Below, piece by piece: positions 32,571-45,190 of a stretch of 64,000 bases of DNA. The notes beneath the pieces are model-generated. The model made no database searches. It saw nothing but the letters and a program-made list of their open reading frames with translations, and had not been told where the DNA came from. Source of the DNA: Arenicola marina (lineage: Eukaryota > Annelida > Polychaeta > Arenicolidae); assembly GCA_964019135.1 (NCBI GenBank), contig OZ025257.1, forward strand, positions 15,961,971 to 16,025,970. The letters run 5' to 3'. The translations under genes and the position numbers were made by a program. Within the stretch, counting starts at the first letter, position 1, and every line of letters begins with the position of its first letter.

Positions 32571-34899
32571 TGTAGATGATGGCATCGAGCGTCTTCACTC
32601 AATGACATTTTTTATTGCAATAAATTGTAAAACATACATAAGCGGATTCAAGGGTTTTGGTTTTGTTAGGGAAATATTATGTGTACGTCCCTCCCTCCAG
32701 GCCCCCCAGTTCTCTGGTCTCAAGATTCGCAATTGGGCTCTCCAAGATTCAAGAGTCAAGATTCATTTATTTGACCAAGTACGACGTCAATACAAACGAG
32801 AAGTGAAACAAATAGTGGTTTAGCCGGGAGACTCGAGCTTAGACCTTAACGGTTGCTGGCACTAGAGCCACCCAAGACGCTAGAACCTCCTCCCGGCTCG
32901 TATTTTTTCCGAACCTTTTCATGATTGGAAGCCCCCCACTCTCACTACGTCGTGCTCGGTCTGCGCCTGATTAATGGTTCAGACGTGTACTGTAGCATGT
33001 GGCCCCATATTACGACAAAAAAAGATGCTCCATGCGGACGTAATTAACTTCAAAATCAATTCTTTTATATTTTTTATGAAGGTGCTGTAGGCCCTACTCG
33101 GTCTCTGGGAGCATGTTAAAGGTCTAGATGGGTTCAGGTGCTCATTCCAACGACGCTTTTTGGTCTCAAACGCTTCAGGCAGATCATCTAAATGATGGTA
33201 ATTTGCTTCTATTGCCTTGCTTCCAGTTTCCCGTTTTGCTGTTTCCTCGCTGGTGTCATTGATCTAGCTGCAAGTTCACATTCGCTAGGTGGCGCTCCAT
33301 TCTTTCGCTCAGACCGCTGCTGTTGGTTGGTTGGGGGATACATTTCGAGATTCTTCCAAAACGGTCATATCCGTTGTAATGTCTTGCCAAATAATCATTT
33401 AAGGAATAAAACCTAAAGAATATAAGCCTTGGGTTAAATAATAAACTGCATTATGTTGACCCAGCGATAATTGGGAGCTAGCGTTCTCCTTTGTTTCCCT
33501 GACACGTGTGTTATGAGGCATAAGCTTCATCCCGGGCATTCAGAAGTGCACGTAACATTTGTGCTGTTGATTGGCGCATCAACGACTGGCGGATGAGAGT
33601 TTGCACGCAAGCTTCCTACCCCTATGTTATATCAAGTTTGAATAACTTGTTGACAAGCATATTATTGAGTTATAACATTGCCTGAATGTTTTATCTTCCG
33701 TAAGGCCCCGTCCAGACTAAAGGCTTTTCCTCAAGGTATGTCCAATAGCTTTGAATTCTGTTTTTTTTACCGTTTACTATCCAAACGGTATGATTATCCC
33801 ATAGCTAATACCTTATTACCGAGTATCATCTCAGGGTGTAAGCCTGAACAACGCCCCATGACCCCACCCCCGCCCGCTCCCGCAGGGCCATACCTGATAA
33901 TGGGAAGTGACCAGGGGCGTGGCCAGAGGCCGATCTACACCCGCGCGTATGGGTCACGCAGAGAAAAATGCCACGCAGTGATCACCTAAGTCACTCTGAC
34001 GTGGACCGTATTGTCCCATATAAGTAAAGTGAACCCGCCATGACCCACGTATGGCTTTCGGCGATTAGGCATACTATACATGGCGCCCCTGTTTTTTATT
34101 CCCGTGCCCCGTGGCCACAGTCACGGTAACTGTTGCGCCCGTATTTGTGTTTCCAGTGCCGTGCCCTAGCTGTCTCCTTCGTTATCCAATAATCCGTCGT
34201 AAACTACCGACCCCGCCTTTCCGGTCGTACATCCTCGGCCGACGACGGGCGCGACCCCTAGCGACTGGCAGCGTATTGGTGGGTGAAGACAAGGGGAGGG
34301 CAGCTCTGTAGGGGGTGGGTGGGTCGGTGAGGGCGGAGGGAGGGGGTGAAGGGATATTTTGTCTATTGAGTTGGGCGGGGTGATGACCCTGTATGGCCGC
34401 GGACACCCCGGGGCGCACAAGGCGTTACGGTGAGCCTTTTCCTCGGGGTAAGAAGCCGTAATGTGTAAACTCGGGGGCTGGCCTGGCCTGGCTGGACGAC
34501 ACCCGGAGGCAAAGGCCGACCGCTTTAGTTCTGATACCAGCGTTCCTCCGTATGGTGTGATCGATCCGTGCGCGGTCCCTCGGATCACTGTACATAAACG
34601 GTGGCCCGTAACTGTAGATACGGTCGCCTAAATATGGCGGAAGGTATGTCAAGTAACCTGTCAATTCGCGGTATGAGACCATGAGAAATATGTCTTTGAG
34701 TAGTCATCGGTAATGTCCTTTCGATATAACTTTCAAATTTGTTCTGCTTCAATATTTAGTACTATGAGTTGCATTTGAGAGTTTTTGTAGTGTTGACCTA
34801 TCTGAATCTTGTCAGCTTCCCGAATTACGGTGAACCCCCAATTTCAGTTACGGGAGGTAGTATACTCATCAGGCAGTAGCAACATGACACATGAGCAAC

Positions 34900-35300
34900 A
34901 GAGTGCCGCGCAAGAATGCCGCACGGTGGGGCTACGCAAACTTCGATTTTATCGCTGCTGTTGGCTGGGGTCAAATTTCAAGATTTTGGAAAAACGGTCA
35001 AATCAAGAATAAAACATAAGCTATGTGTCCTAATACCGCCCAAAACATCTTATACCTTTTCGGATAAGTTATATTTGTGACTGAACTCCTTCTTTTCATC
35101 ACCTCATACCGTGTGTTATTAGGCTTAGGCTGGGTCCCCGGCACTAGTTTGTAGAAATGCGCGGCGCATTTCTTCTATCAGCGCCGCCCTGGCGAGCGAG
35201 TGTGAAAATTGAGGCTTTACCAACTTCATTGAGGAAGTAGGCGACAACAGATATATAATTGAGCCCTAGCGGAGTGAGTCGAAGGCAGAGAGTGAGTGCC
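34900..35300 (+). repeat. Dispersed repeat inside duplication copy 2
   Basis: Counterpart of 23280-23610, again with CACTAGTTTGTAGAAATGCG. A diverged relative on the minus strand is at 44785-45190. Confidence 0.7.
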
Positions 35301-35433
35301 GCGATGTGTCATCAAGTAACCCGACACGAAGGGATAAATAGATGAAACATTGTCCATGTGCAATACACACAAGATCAGGTGCTCAGACCGGACGTAACAT
35401 GATAACCTGTCCGGCCACGCCTCTTGCATGTCA

Positions 35434-35987
35434 CTAACCCTAGCCTTGGCCCTAACCTAACCTAACTCTAACCTAACCTAACCCAACCCAACCTAACCTA
35501 ACCTAACCTAACCTAACCTAACCTAACCTAACCTAACCTAACCTAACCTAACCTAACCTAACCTAACCTAACCTAACCTAACCTAACCTAACCTAACCTA
35601 ACCTAACCTAACCTAACCTAACCTAACCTAACCTAACCTAACCTAACCTAACCTAACCTAACCTAACCTAACCTAACCTAACCTAACCTAACCTAACCTA
35701 ACCTAACCTAACTTAACCTAACCTAACCTAACCTAACCTAACCTACCCTAACCTACCCTACCCTACCCTACCCTACCCTACCCTACCCTACCCTACCCTA
35801 CCCTACCCTAACCTAACCTAACCTAACCTAACCTAACCTAACCTAAACTAACCTAACCTAACCTAACCTAACCTAACCTAACCTAACCTAACCTAACATA
35901 ACCTAACCTAACCTAACCTAACCTAACCTAACCTAACCTAACCTAACCTAACCTAACCTAACTTACCCTACCCTAACACTAACCTAC
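35434..35987 (+). repeat. Interstitial (AACCT)n array, 554 bp, copy 2
   Basis: More than 90 pentamers, mostly perfect AACCT, with an ACCCT sub-block at about 35748-35810. The minus strand is (TTAGG)n, the arthropod-type telomere unit. It is three times longer and much more homogeneous than the copy-1 array, so it expanded or was homogenised after the duplication. Confidence 0.95.
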
Positions 35988-38900
35988 CGCGCTCGAGATA
36001 CTCACCAAGAGCTAAAGATATAACGAAGGTGGGGGTTGAAGGCAAAAATATTACTGCTGATTTATTGCCTTGTCCAACATGGGAAAAGCTTTTCGGTGTT
36101 GAGCAACGCCTACTGAATGCATGGATGGATGGATAGATAAGGCTTTCTGGAGGTAAATCAGCGCGCCGCCTCACATTGCGGTCTGTTGCCATGGGTCTTG
36201 CTGGGTGGTGGTGGTGGTGGGGGGGGGGGGGGGCAAACCATGACGGCCACCACAGTCCTGATCGGCCGGCCTGTCCGGTGACGTCGGGACGTGGTGAATG
36301 GTCGTTTATATAACAGCATCGAGATTACGCTGAGAAGGAACGCACCTGTGTCCTCGGCGCTTCAGTGACTGAATCGGCAACGTTAGTTAGTGGTCGTTAG
36401 TTTGTTGCCGTTACAACGGTTTCAGCGTGTGTCCACCTCATGCAAAGCGCGATTCGTGCAAGATGATACAGGTCTGAGGTAAGAGAACTGGAGTTGGGGC
36501 GTGGTGGGGGGAGGGGGGGGGGGCGGGGGCGTGGGGCGTTAGGTTTGATCGCGCCGAATAGGAGAGATTACGGTAATGAAGTAAGCGGTAAAATGAGGTC
36601 AATGCGAATGTATTGGGTTAGTCCTGGTGTGGATCGTGGCCCAGTGGACTAGACCCTATATATCTCCAGCGGCGATTGCAATCAACTTCAAGGTCTTACT
36701 CAGTCTTGCAACATATATCGGTGCCTATTTTGGTCAAAGGAGTATCCAGCCGCATGATACATTAACGAACGAGCAACGTGTGTTTGTCGTTGTACCAGAT
36801 CTGCGCGGATGGCCAAACTGTATCTGTAGAACAAAAGGTACACCGCAGATCTATGTTTCGCATCAGGTCTCGTACCTTTACTTAAGGTTGAGTAAATATA
36901 ATAGTTTAGCTGATCTTATAAATAAGAGATGCGACCTGATGTATACAAGCTAGATTTGACAGTCTAAAGGTGGATCGTTTGCCAGTTGTCGACCGATAGT
37001 TCGCTTCATATGCATTATTCAAACCTAAGCCTCTATTAGCAATATGTATGCCTTCAACCCTGATATAATTAATCCAACTTGCGATATATAAAGTTTAAGC
37101 ACGTTTAATTGTTTGGTTTTGAGGGGCAAGTTATTCTGCAGTTATCACATCTTTGCATCGGCTTCAGAATTCAAAATTAAAATTAACAGGAGTGGGAGCG
37201 GGGATTTTCCCCTGAATAATCTAATGCCTGGGAGGGAGGTGTAATCTTAATTAAAGGGGCACGTTGCAAGGGTCATTGGGAATTTTAGTCGGGACGAATG
37301 TGCGGATCATGCGGAGCCAGTTTAGAGGGTCAACCCCAGCGTCAGCCTTGGATCCGCCATTGTTCATGGCACCACCTGGCTTGTCTTTAACCCAGTCAGT
37401 TTGTCTTTATCATCATCATCATCATCATCATCATCTTCATACTCATCGTCATCAGTAATATCTTACCTGAAAACATTAGGAGCCGTTCTGACATCAGCCC
37501 AGCGAAACTACCCCAGGCACTGACCCAGAAGCACAACAATAGGCACCGCGATAAGCGTACTCACACGTGTAGCCAAAATCCCCAATTACCGTAATAACGT
37601 CGAGGAAAGCCATTCGGGGCGCCTCGAGGATTTCAAGTTTTTGCCGAAATACAGGACACAATCCTCCGCCCTAACACCATTGCAGGGCCCCTATGGGTAT
37701 TTCTACAGCCGTTGACACGGTCGTTCCACGTCGGGTGACCGCCGATGTTGCCTGCTTACCCGGGATTTAACCTGGGACGCCCCGGCGGTGGCATTCGGGG
37801 CCTGATTTATCAATATTTACTGCGGGCAGGGAGTTGGGTTGCAAATGCGTACGGTCGCGCGCCGCGGCTGTTACGGTAAGCCCCGTTGGGGCGTGAGGGG
37901 AATAGCCGTGCAAGGGGGAGGCAGGCAAGCAGGAAGGGAGGTAGGCGCGGCTTCGTTATGGCTGGGATGAGGCTTTCCTTCGACCGGAAGGATATGTTTG
38001 TCAACGTTAATGGCTGGGCGGGCTGGCGTTGTCAGGGATGTCGAGGGCTGTTGTGGGGGCCGTCGCTGATTTGTCTTTATCCGGACGGAACCCACGTCAC
38101 CGTAATGGTTGTTTTTGCCATTCTAACAATGTGGGGCGGATGCCATCGTCTTAGGGCTTTAGTTGGGACAGGGTCTCAATGGTAGCATCGGTGGGGCTAT
38201 TCGCAATAAGCGGTCATTGTCTTTCCTCGTCTTGAAATCAACTCGCGTATCACATTTTGTGCCTACCGTCCAATGCAATTAACGGCTACATTGATTAGGG
38301 TAGAGGGAGGGGGGGGGGGCGGTTTTGCATGTTCCTGTAAACTGGGACTGGCCCGTCGTGATCATGGATTTTCATATTAAATAATCGTGAATGGAGAAAT
38401 CGTCAATTTATATCATGTACCGCTCTTCCCTGTGTATGAGGGGAGTTCTGCTTTTAATTTATCTTGACGTGCAAATTTATTCTTCGTTATCTGGGAACAC
38501 GACCCCCGTTGCCCGCCCCCACCCCCATTATTAATGTTTGTTACCATATGTAACATAATTAACCTTGTACCTTAACTTCCCAACTTTTGGTTTGCCAATA
38601 GTAATTAAATATTGTTTACACAAAAAACTACTTTCTAGTTTCATTCTAATTGGCACATGTGATGTTTCACTGTAACATAGAAAGATTAAGGTCCCTCACT
38701 TTGCAACTTTCCCCTGAGCTCCAAATGTGGCATGAACATGGATATCATACGGCCAAACAATCTGATGCTGTGATGATATAAATTGTATGTGAAACAATCA
38801 GCAGACGCTAAAGAAGATCGAGGATTGAACCCAGATCTATTTGTTCTTTGTTGAAAAGAAGTTTGATATCCATCTTTCGAATATATTGCCAGGTGAGGTT

Positions 38901-41471
38901 GCGGATGGAATCGGTTAATCTATTAATGTTTATGTGGTTACGGTTTGATGTCGATGGCAACGAATATGGCGCCTTCCTTTTACCGTGGACGACCTCTCAG
39001 CGAGCCCCCTCCTCCCCCCCCCCCCCTCCTCCCTCACATCCTGAATTAGCGAGTGCTTGGCGCTCTAGTGCCTTGGTACAGCTGGCAGCTGGTGATCTCC
39101 TTTCGGGCTCTCCGGTCAGACAAGGTATAGGTGTCTTGGTTCAGGCCCAACTAGTATGGCTGCCTACCCACCTGTTGTCAGGCAGACGGGGAGTTAGTTA
39201 CTGCTTCGTCCTCTTCGTTGTCTAATCAGTACCATCGGGTAAGCCCATGTGTGCACAAAGCTGGCACAAAACATCAATCCATCATCATAATCATCATCTT
39301 CACTATCTTCACCATTTTTTTCCTTAGCCGATCCAGTTTGTTATATTTCAAATTTCTGAAATGTATTTCCCATATATTCATATGCAAATTCACAAATTGA
39401 ATCATATTGATCCATAAGTAGGCGGTGACCATGTTACAAATATATATATATATATAAATTGTTTTAATGGATCAAATGTCGATTTGGAGGTAGTTAACTA
39501 ATTATCATTAAGGTGTTTTGCAAGTGACAATGCTGTGTTTCCATAAGGGGTTCAGGTGGGACGATTCAAGCTCACATTGCAAAAAAAACTGGCCTGAACA
39601 CCTATCAATATTAGTGTAATACTCTTGTAAACATATAGCAAACCCGGCCCGGCTGACTGGATCGGACGGACTAATAATTGGTCCAAAACAAAAGTATGGT
39701 ATTTTTGGCGACATTTCAATATGTGATCTTAACTATTTTTCATAAAAATTAAAACTTGTGCTGCCCTTACGAAGACAAATGGACGATGTTGAATAAATCA
39801 GAAACATATGACAAACATTAAACAAAATTATATCAATGATAATAAACATAATATGAATAAGCCTTGAACCCAGGGAGAAGAACCCTGGTAGTTGCCGTAT
39901 ATCATTTATTTTCGGAATCCGTGGCTCGTACCCTTTTGATCATTTGTGACTGATCACCAAATCAGCATATGATTACTGTTCTTCGATGGACAGACATTTT
40001 GTAGCGTTACAACACATTTCAATCTGGCAGTACATATCATACATACATTATGGGTTTGGTTGGATATGACCGATAACGCTGCATAAATGGATGGGAGCGA
40101 AGCGGCCTCTCTGCTTATATCCTACATGGTGCATCGACATGTCTGTAGTATCCATTTGCTTGGCGTTAGTTTGAACCATTTTTCATCTTTTTATGGCTCA
40201 TATTCATACAGCCGCCGTGATGTCACATTCCCCGCAATTTATTGTCCAACTTTAAACGTCCCATTCCCCCTGCAGCTGATGATATACTATTATGGATATC
40301 AGTGTTTGCAATGACATTGGCGACGGCGGAAATGAAAGACCGATACATCTCTCAAGAATATAACTGATAGATGCAGTCTAGCCTGTGCTCGACAGTAGTC
40401 TATATTATATGACATTCTTGCTTCTCACAGCTGACCAGGTTTAAAGGATTGTTCACCCGGTCCCAGTCCGTCGGCCAAATAGGATTGGGAACCATCAATC
40501 TTCCTATTCAGCTCTTTGTCATCTTATTGCACGGTTTGGTTATTACATTTAGCCATGCTGAAATGATTTTTTATCAATTTTTATAAAAAGCGATTCTAAG
40601 TCTATATACTACTGTAAAAAGTAGGACGGTAAAATGTGGCCGCAAAACCATTATCGCTGTTGATTTTATTACTTTGTGATGTTCCCTTGAAGCCTGATGC
40701 AAGAGTTTATGGCGCCAGGTGTCAGGATACAAGAGTTTGGGGCGCCATGTGTCAGTGGATACAGGATTTTTGTCATCATAAGGGCACAGCGACTTAAACT
40801 GGGTTCGAGAGTGTTAAGATTGATTGTGATTGATGTAGTCAATTTTCTTCAACACACATCGCGAAATATATGAACTTTCAAAAGACGATTACACCGACAG
40901 TGTGAAAAAATAAGGCGTCGCTATTAAATAAAGTGTAATATAAGAGACGTGTTCATAATAGGAAGGGCAATACGGTCAAGAATGATGGAGTGGCAATATT
41001 CATATATCACTGGTAGGGCGTCTTTGTGTGTAGGGGAGGGGGCACATACAGACTGCTGAGTGCAGTGCAATCCATAGACTGTGCGATGCAGTGGGATATG
41101 AAAGCTGCCCACACCAAACATTAAATTTTAAAAATGGATATTATGTATATACTTGCACACATGCATCAATATATACAGTGTGCCATAACTGGGCACGATG
41201 TTAAAGACATTGTGTGTGTGGAAATTGTGGCTTTGCACAACGTCATCAAACTTGATCAAACATCGCAGCCGTTGTTTGCCTTTTGACATGAAGGTGACAT
41301 TAATTTCTTACACAGTTGGCAGTAGCGAGGTGAGACAACGCATTCCGTAAATTGACAAAAAAAACACACCAAAACTCTGAAAGTGGAAAATTGCTCTAAG
41401 AACAACTGCAACCTTTGCCTTGAAACTTGACATAACATCATCTGAAATAACAGGATTTGGTGTCTTTTATT

Positions 41472-41600
41472 CACACAAGGACTAAATATGGCCAAGGAAC
41501 CTCTCGGGACTATGAAGGATGAATGGATAAAACATGCCCAGATTAGGTGTCCGGGCCTGGATTCGACCCTAACCAGTGAGGCCTACCCTCACATCATCAG
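41472..41600 (-). mobile_element. tRNA-derived SINE, minus strand, deleted copy
   Basis: Counterpart of 29111-29262. About 26 bp covering the box A side (TGATCTGCGCTCAAGCAGC in copy 1) is missing. Confidence 0.7.
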
Positions 41601-42239
41601 AATACTCCATCCTGACCGGATCTGCCGGCATTTTACTTGATGCCAGCGCTGCGGCCCCAGGTTACGGACAAGAGGGGGGGGGGCATCTCGCAATAACTTT
41701 CCGACTGTAGTAGCTGCATACCGCCCTTGAACCTCTTCTCAGCCAACCTTGTCGGCCGGGTGTATGGCAGGAACGATTCCTCCACCGTGGCTTGTCACAA
41801 CACAACAACATGGCCCTGATGACGAACGCTAGACAGGTTGCTTCCCAGGCAAACAACCTTTCGCCTGCAGTTCCTGCACGAGCCAAGATACGCTGTAATA
41901 ACAAAGAAGGCACGAAGTAAAAAGTTCAATATTGACAGCCGATATATATTCCACCCATACAGGACTTCAAAAATATCTATCAAGATCTCGAAAAAAACAA
42001 AGCATTGCAGAAATTAGTTAATCTTATCATTAATTATGGTTTTATTGAGATAATAGCAATAATTCCAGGGAAATGGCATAGCAGGTATAAGCATAACTAG
42101 CTGGTATCAATTGCATCCATAAGTTACACGTTTTCCTTTGCATACATACTCAAAGGGTTATACTCAAAATGCATTGTGCATGCAGTGGCGCCTCACAGTG
42201 GAATAATCCAACCACACGTGTTAAGTTGTTTCAACGATC

Positions 42240-42490
42240 TTAAATAAATCAGAAGCATAATAGAAAAATTTCAAAAACTAATATTCATAATAAACATAAT
42301 ATAAATAAGCACAAATTCTAAGAAGAAGTCAGAACCCTGATAGTTGCCGTATACCATTTGTTTCTAAATCCGTCGCTCGTACCCTTTCGATAATTTGTGA
42401 CTTATCATATATACATTATGTGGTTGGTTGGATATGACCGATAACGCTGAATAGATGGATGGGAGCGAAGCGGCCTCTCTCCCTTTTTCG
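42240..42490 (+). repeat. Extra copy of an internal duplication block
   Basis: Matches 39790-40112 and 27390-27718 (shared: ATAATAAACATAATAT, AGTTGCCGTAT, GGTTGGATATGACCGATAAC, GGATGGGAGCGAAGCGGCCT). The middle part is shortened. Copy 1 has no such block at this position. Confidence 0.8.
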
Positions 42491-42710
42491 TCTCTACCTT
42501 GCCTGCATGATCTACGCTATACGGGTGTAAATATTACAGGTTACAAATACCGTGTTTCTTTTTTTCAGGCATGGAATCCAGTTCCCCGGCACTTGTAGCC
42601 CAATTCCTACTCATTTCTCTCACATTGATGAGCGTAAAGGTCAACGTATACCTTCAACCTCTTCAGGTAAACGATGCATGACCTTTGAACTATGCAATCC
42701 CAGGGCATGG

Positions 42711-42815
42711 TATATATATACATATATATATATATATATACTATACAGTATACATATATATAATATACAGTATGCGTATATATATATTATATATATATAT
42801 ATATATATACATGCA
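42711..42815 (+). repeat. TA/ATAC microsatellite, copy 2
   Basis: Long ATATAT runs with ACAGTATACATA interruptions. Confidence 0.9.
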
Positions 42816-43824
42816 TATATACGCTGTATAAGTTCCGTGAGCACTTTGCCCCCCTTCCTTCCCGCGGTGATATGGATAGCCTCCCGCTGCTGTCCATGGC
42901 CCATCAGGGCGTGGCTACAGACCGGGTCAGACCAAGGCTTCCTCGTGCTTACAACAGACGGGTGATGTCAGAGGCGTCGGCAGCTCTTGTAACCAACTCC
43001 CCGCTAGGTGGCTCTGCACGGAGAAGCAGGGGCGTGATTATATTAATGCCAGAACCTCGGGTTTCGCTGACATCCCCAGCATTCAATGTCAGCATGGCGG
43101 AGGGACCGCAGACACGGACCACGTGTTCATATATCACAATGTATAGCCATAGAGCACCCTGGGGTTCACAAGGTCGTAATGCTCGCTGGTGGGTGTATGT
43201 CATCGATAACTGGCGTGTCTCTATGGCATCACTGACGTATAGACCGCTCGCGGGCGGGTTGCCCGTCGATACGAGATCTGTCAATGCCAGTCGACACGCA
43301 TCCATTTCCGAAACGTATTCTCCAACAAAAGCGTAGTGCAAGCTGGTAAAAGGTCGGAGAGGATGGGACAAAGGTATATGTAGAGGGATGGGTTGAGACA
43401 AATAGCTCGCTTTCATTGCAGCTAGGCCTCCGGGAAAGTATGTAAATTAATAATAAATATCTATATATCCATCGTCTTATCATTGTTTTCTCACCGGCAG
43501 GAACCCTCAGCAGTCTCGTCAGTCGTCCAGTGATTGAGGGCCACATTGACCGCCAATCATCCGCAATCCCCTCAGTGGCCCACATTCATCCACAATCACC
43601 CGTGAAGACGTAATAAATGACTCTTTGTTGGTCCACAGTTAACAAACAGTCCGAGCTGTCTTTATGAAGTAGATAATGAAACATTTCGAGTTTCGAAACA
43701 AGTTTCTCTATCGAGGATTGAAAGTGAAGAATGATAAAATGACAAAGGCTGCAACAATCGTCATGTCGACACTCACAGGGTGGCCAATGCGTCCGTATAT
43801 AACTGTTTTATCAATCAGTCTGAC

Positions 43825-44048
43825 GGGACCGGTCCGATAGCTCAGTGGGCCACCTGAGAGCCTAAAGGCACGTGGTTCGGTGGTTCGCGCCCCGCCGTGG
43901 TCATGTCTGTATTGTCGCCGGATTAAGATCCGCTGTCCTTCTTTGCAAAGACTAGGGGGTTACCCCTGGGGACATGGCTGCACTCTCCCTTCCTTCTCCC
44001 ATTGACAGCGATATGACCAAACGTGGCTAAAGCGTCCTGAATATAAAA
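43825..44048 (+). mobile_element. tRNA-derived SINE (second family)
   Basis: The tRNA-like head GGTCCGATAGCTCAGTGGGC carries box A (TAGCTCAGTGG). Box B is GGTTCGCGCCCC near 43879. A 150-bp unique body ends in AATATAAAACCAACCCAAC. The cloverleaf does not close properly (no acceptor-stem match), so it is not a functional tRNA gene. Confidence 0.7.
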
Positions 44049-44585
44049 CCAACCCAACAAGCATTACGGAATCGTAATGCCGGTACCGGCCCGATGTTGG
44101 CACCCGGTATCGGGCCGCTAACACCGTGCACAGCGGCGCAGTAATGGGCCGATGGTGGCACGCCGGTATCGGTCGATAACGGGCCGATAACGGGCCGGTC
44201 CTGAGCCGGCAAGCGACCAACGGCTCGGCTCGGATTAGGTTTATTCCACATGGTCTTATTGTGGTAATAGAAATGCTATAAAGGTACATTACATTATTTA
44301 TGTCAACCATAGGCTCCAGCGCACAGCAAAGATTTCTCAGCATGGCAATGACCTAATCTCTATTATCGCCCACAGAAGATTATATCAAAGACTATATCCC
44401 TATCATTAAAGCTTAAATGTTAATCGGGATAAGGCGAGCGACTGCAGGATCGCCGATCGTTTAGCTATAGTTTCCAGCTAGATCTAGATTGCTAAACCAA
44501 ATAAACTCGGGAAGCTAAAGTCAGAGAAAAACCGGGCATCCCATAATAAACAATTTTTATTAGCTAGCTGGCGCTGAGAGATCCA

Positions 44586-44778
44586 GGGGGCCTCCCTGGT
44601 GTAGTGGTTAGCGCACTAGACCGCAGATCAATAGGTCCTGGGTTCGAATCCGGGCTCGGGCACCTAATCTGGGGCATGTTTCATTCCTTCATCCTTCATC
44701 GTCTCGGGAGGTTCCTTGGCCCAATTTAGCCTGTATGTGCACAAAAGTGGCCTAAAACACCAACATTCCATTCCATTC
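44586..44778 (+). mobile_element. tRNA-derived SINE, most complete copy of the main family
   Basis: Head: CCTCCCTGGTGTAGTGGTTA then GCGCACTAGACCG (box A region TGGTGTAGTGG). Box B is GGGTTCGAATCC at about 44640-44651. The body has ATCTGGGGCATGTTTCATTC and CGGGAGGTTCCTTGGCCCAA. The tail reads GTGGCCTAAAACACCAAC followed by an ATTCC repeat. Other copies or fragments in the window are at 7800, 29111 (minus), 41472 (minus), 45832 (minus), 46938 and 61128 (minus). Confidence 0.85.
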
Positions 44779-44784
44779 CTGAGA

Positions 44785-45190
44785 GATCCACAATCTCACC
44801 CTCTGGCTTTGACTCACTCCGCTAGGGCTCCATTATATCTCTGTTGCCGCCTACGTCCTCAATGCATTTTCACTCGCTCGCTCCCCATTGCGGTGCCGAG
44901 CAAATTAATAGGGAAAATGCGTCGAGCATTTCTACAAATTAGTGCTGGAACCCAGCCTAAGCCTAGTAACACATGAAATCAGGTGATGAAATTCTGTCAC
45001 AATTATACTTTTTTCGAAAAGGTACAAGATGTTTTCTACTGTATTAAATACACAAAGCTCGCTATTTTTATGTTTTATTCCTGAAAACTATAATGATGCA
45101 AGTAATTACAGCCGATATGAACGATCTTGAAATTTGCCCCCGGCCGACAGCAGCGGTGAAAGCTAGCTTGCGTAGCGCCACCGTGCGGGG
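44785..45190 (-). repeat. Inverted third copy of the duplication-internal dispersed repeat
   Basis: The reverse complement of this segment matches 23280-23610 and 34900-35300 in pieces (GACTCACTCCGCTAGGGCTCC here; TTTCTACAAATTAGTGC; GATCTTGAAATTTGCCCCC). This shows the block is a mobile or dispersed repeat and not unique to the tandem duplication. Confidence 0.75.

Larger units (their letters stand above)
32560..43600 (+). repeat. Segmental duplication, copy 2 (11.0 kb)
   Basis: Direct tandem copy of 20735-32560. The start GATGGCATCGAGCGTCTTCA parallels GATGGCAATAGACGCATTCA at about 20755. Copy-2-specific parts are a much longer AACCT array, about 350 bp at 36865-37215, about 85 bp at 38575-38660, about 100 bp at 43035-43135 and an extra internal block at 42240-42490. 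No gene is supported. Confidence 0.92.

Noticed and set aside
43825..44660. Functional tRNA genes at 43831 and 44590
   Set aside because: Box A and B are present but the acceptor stems do not pair and each continues into a family-specific SINE body and tail.
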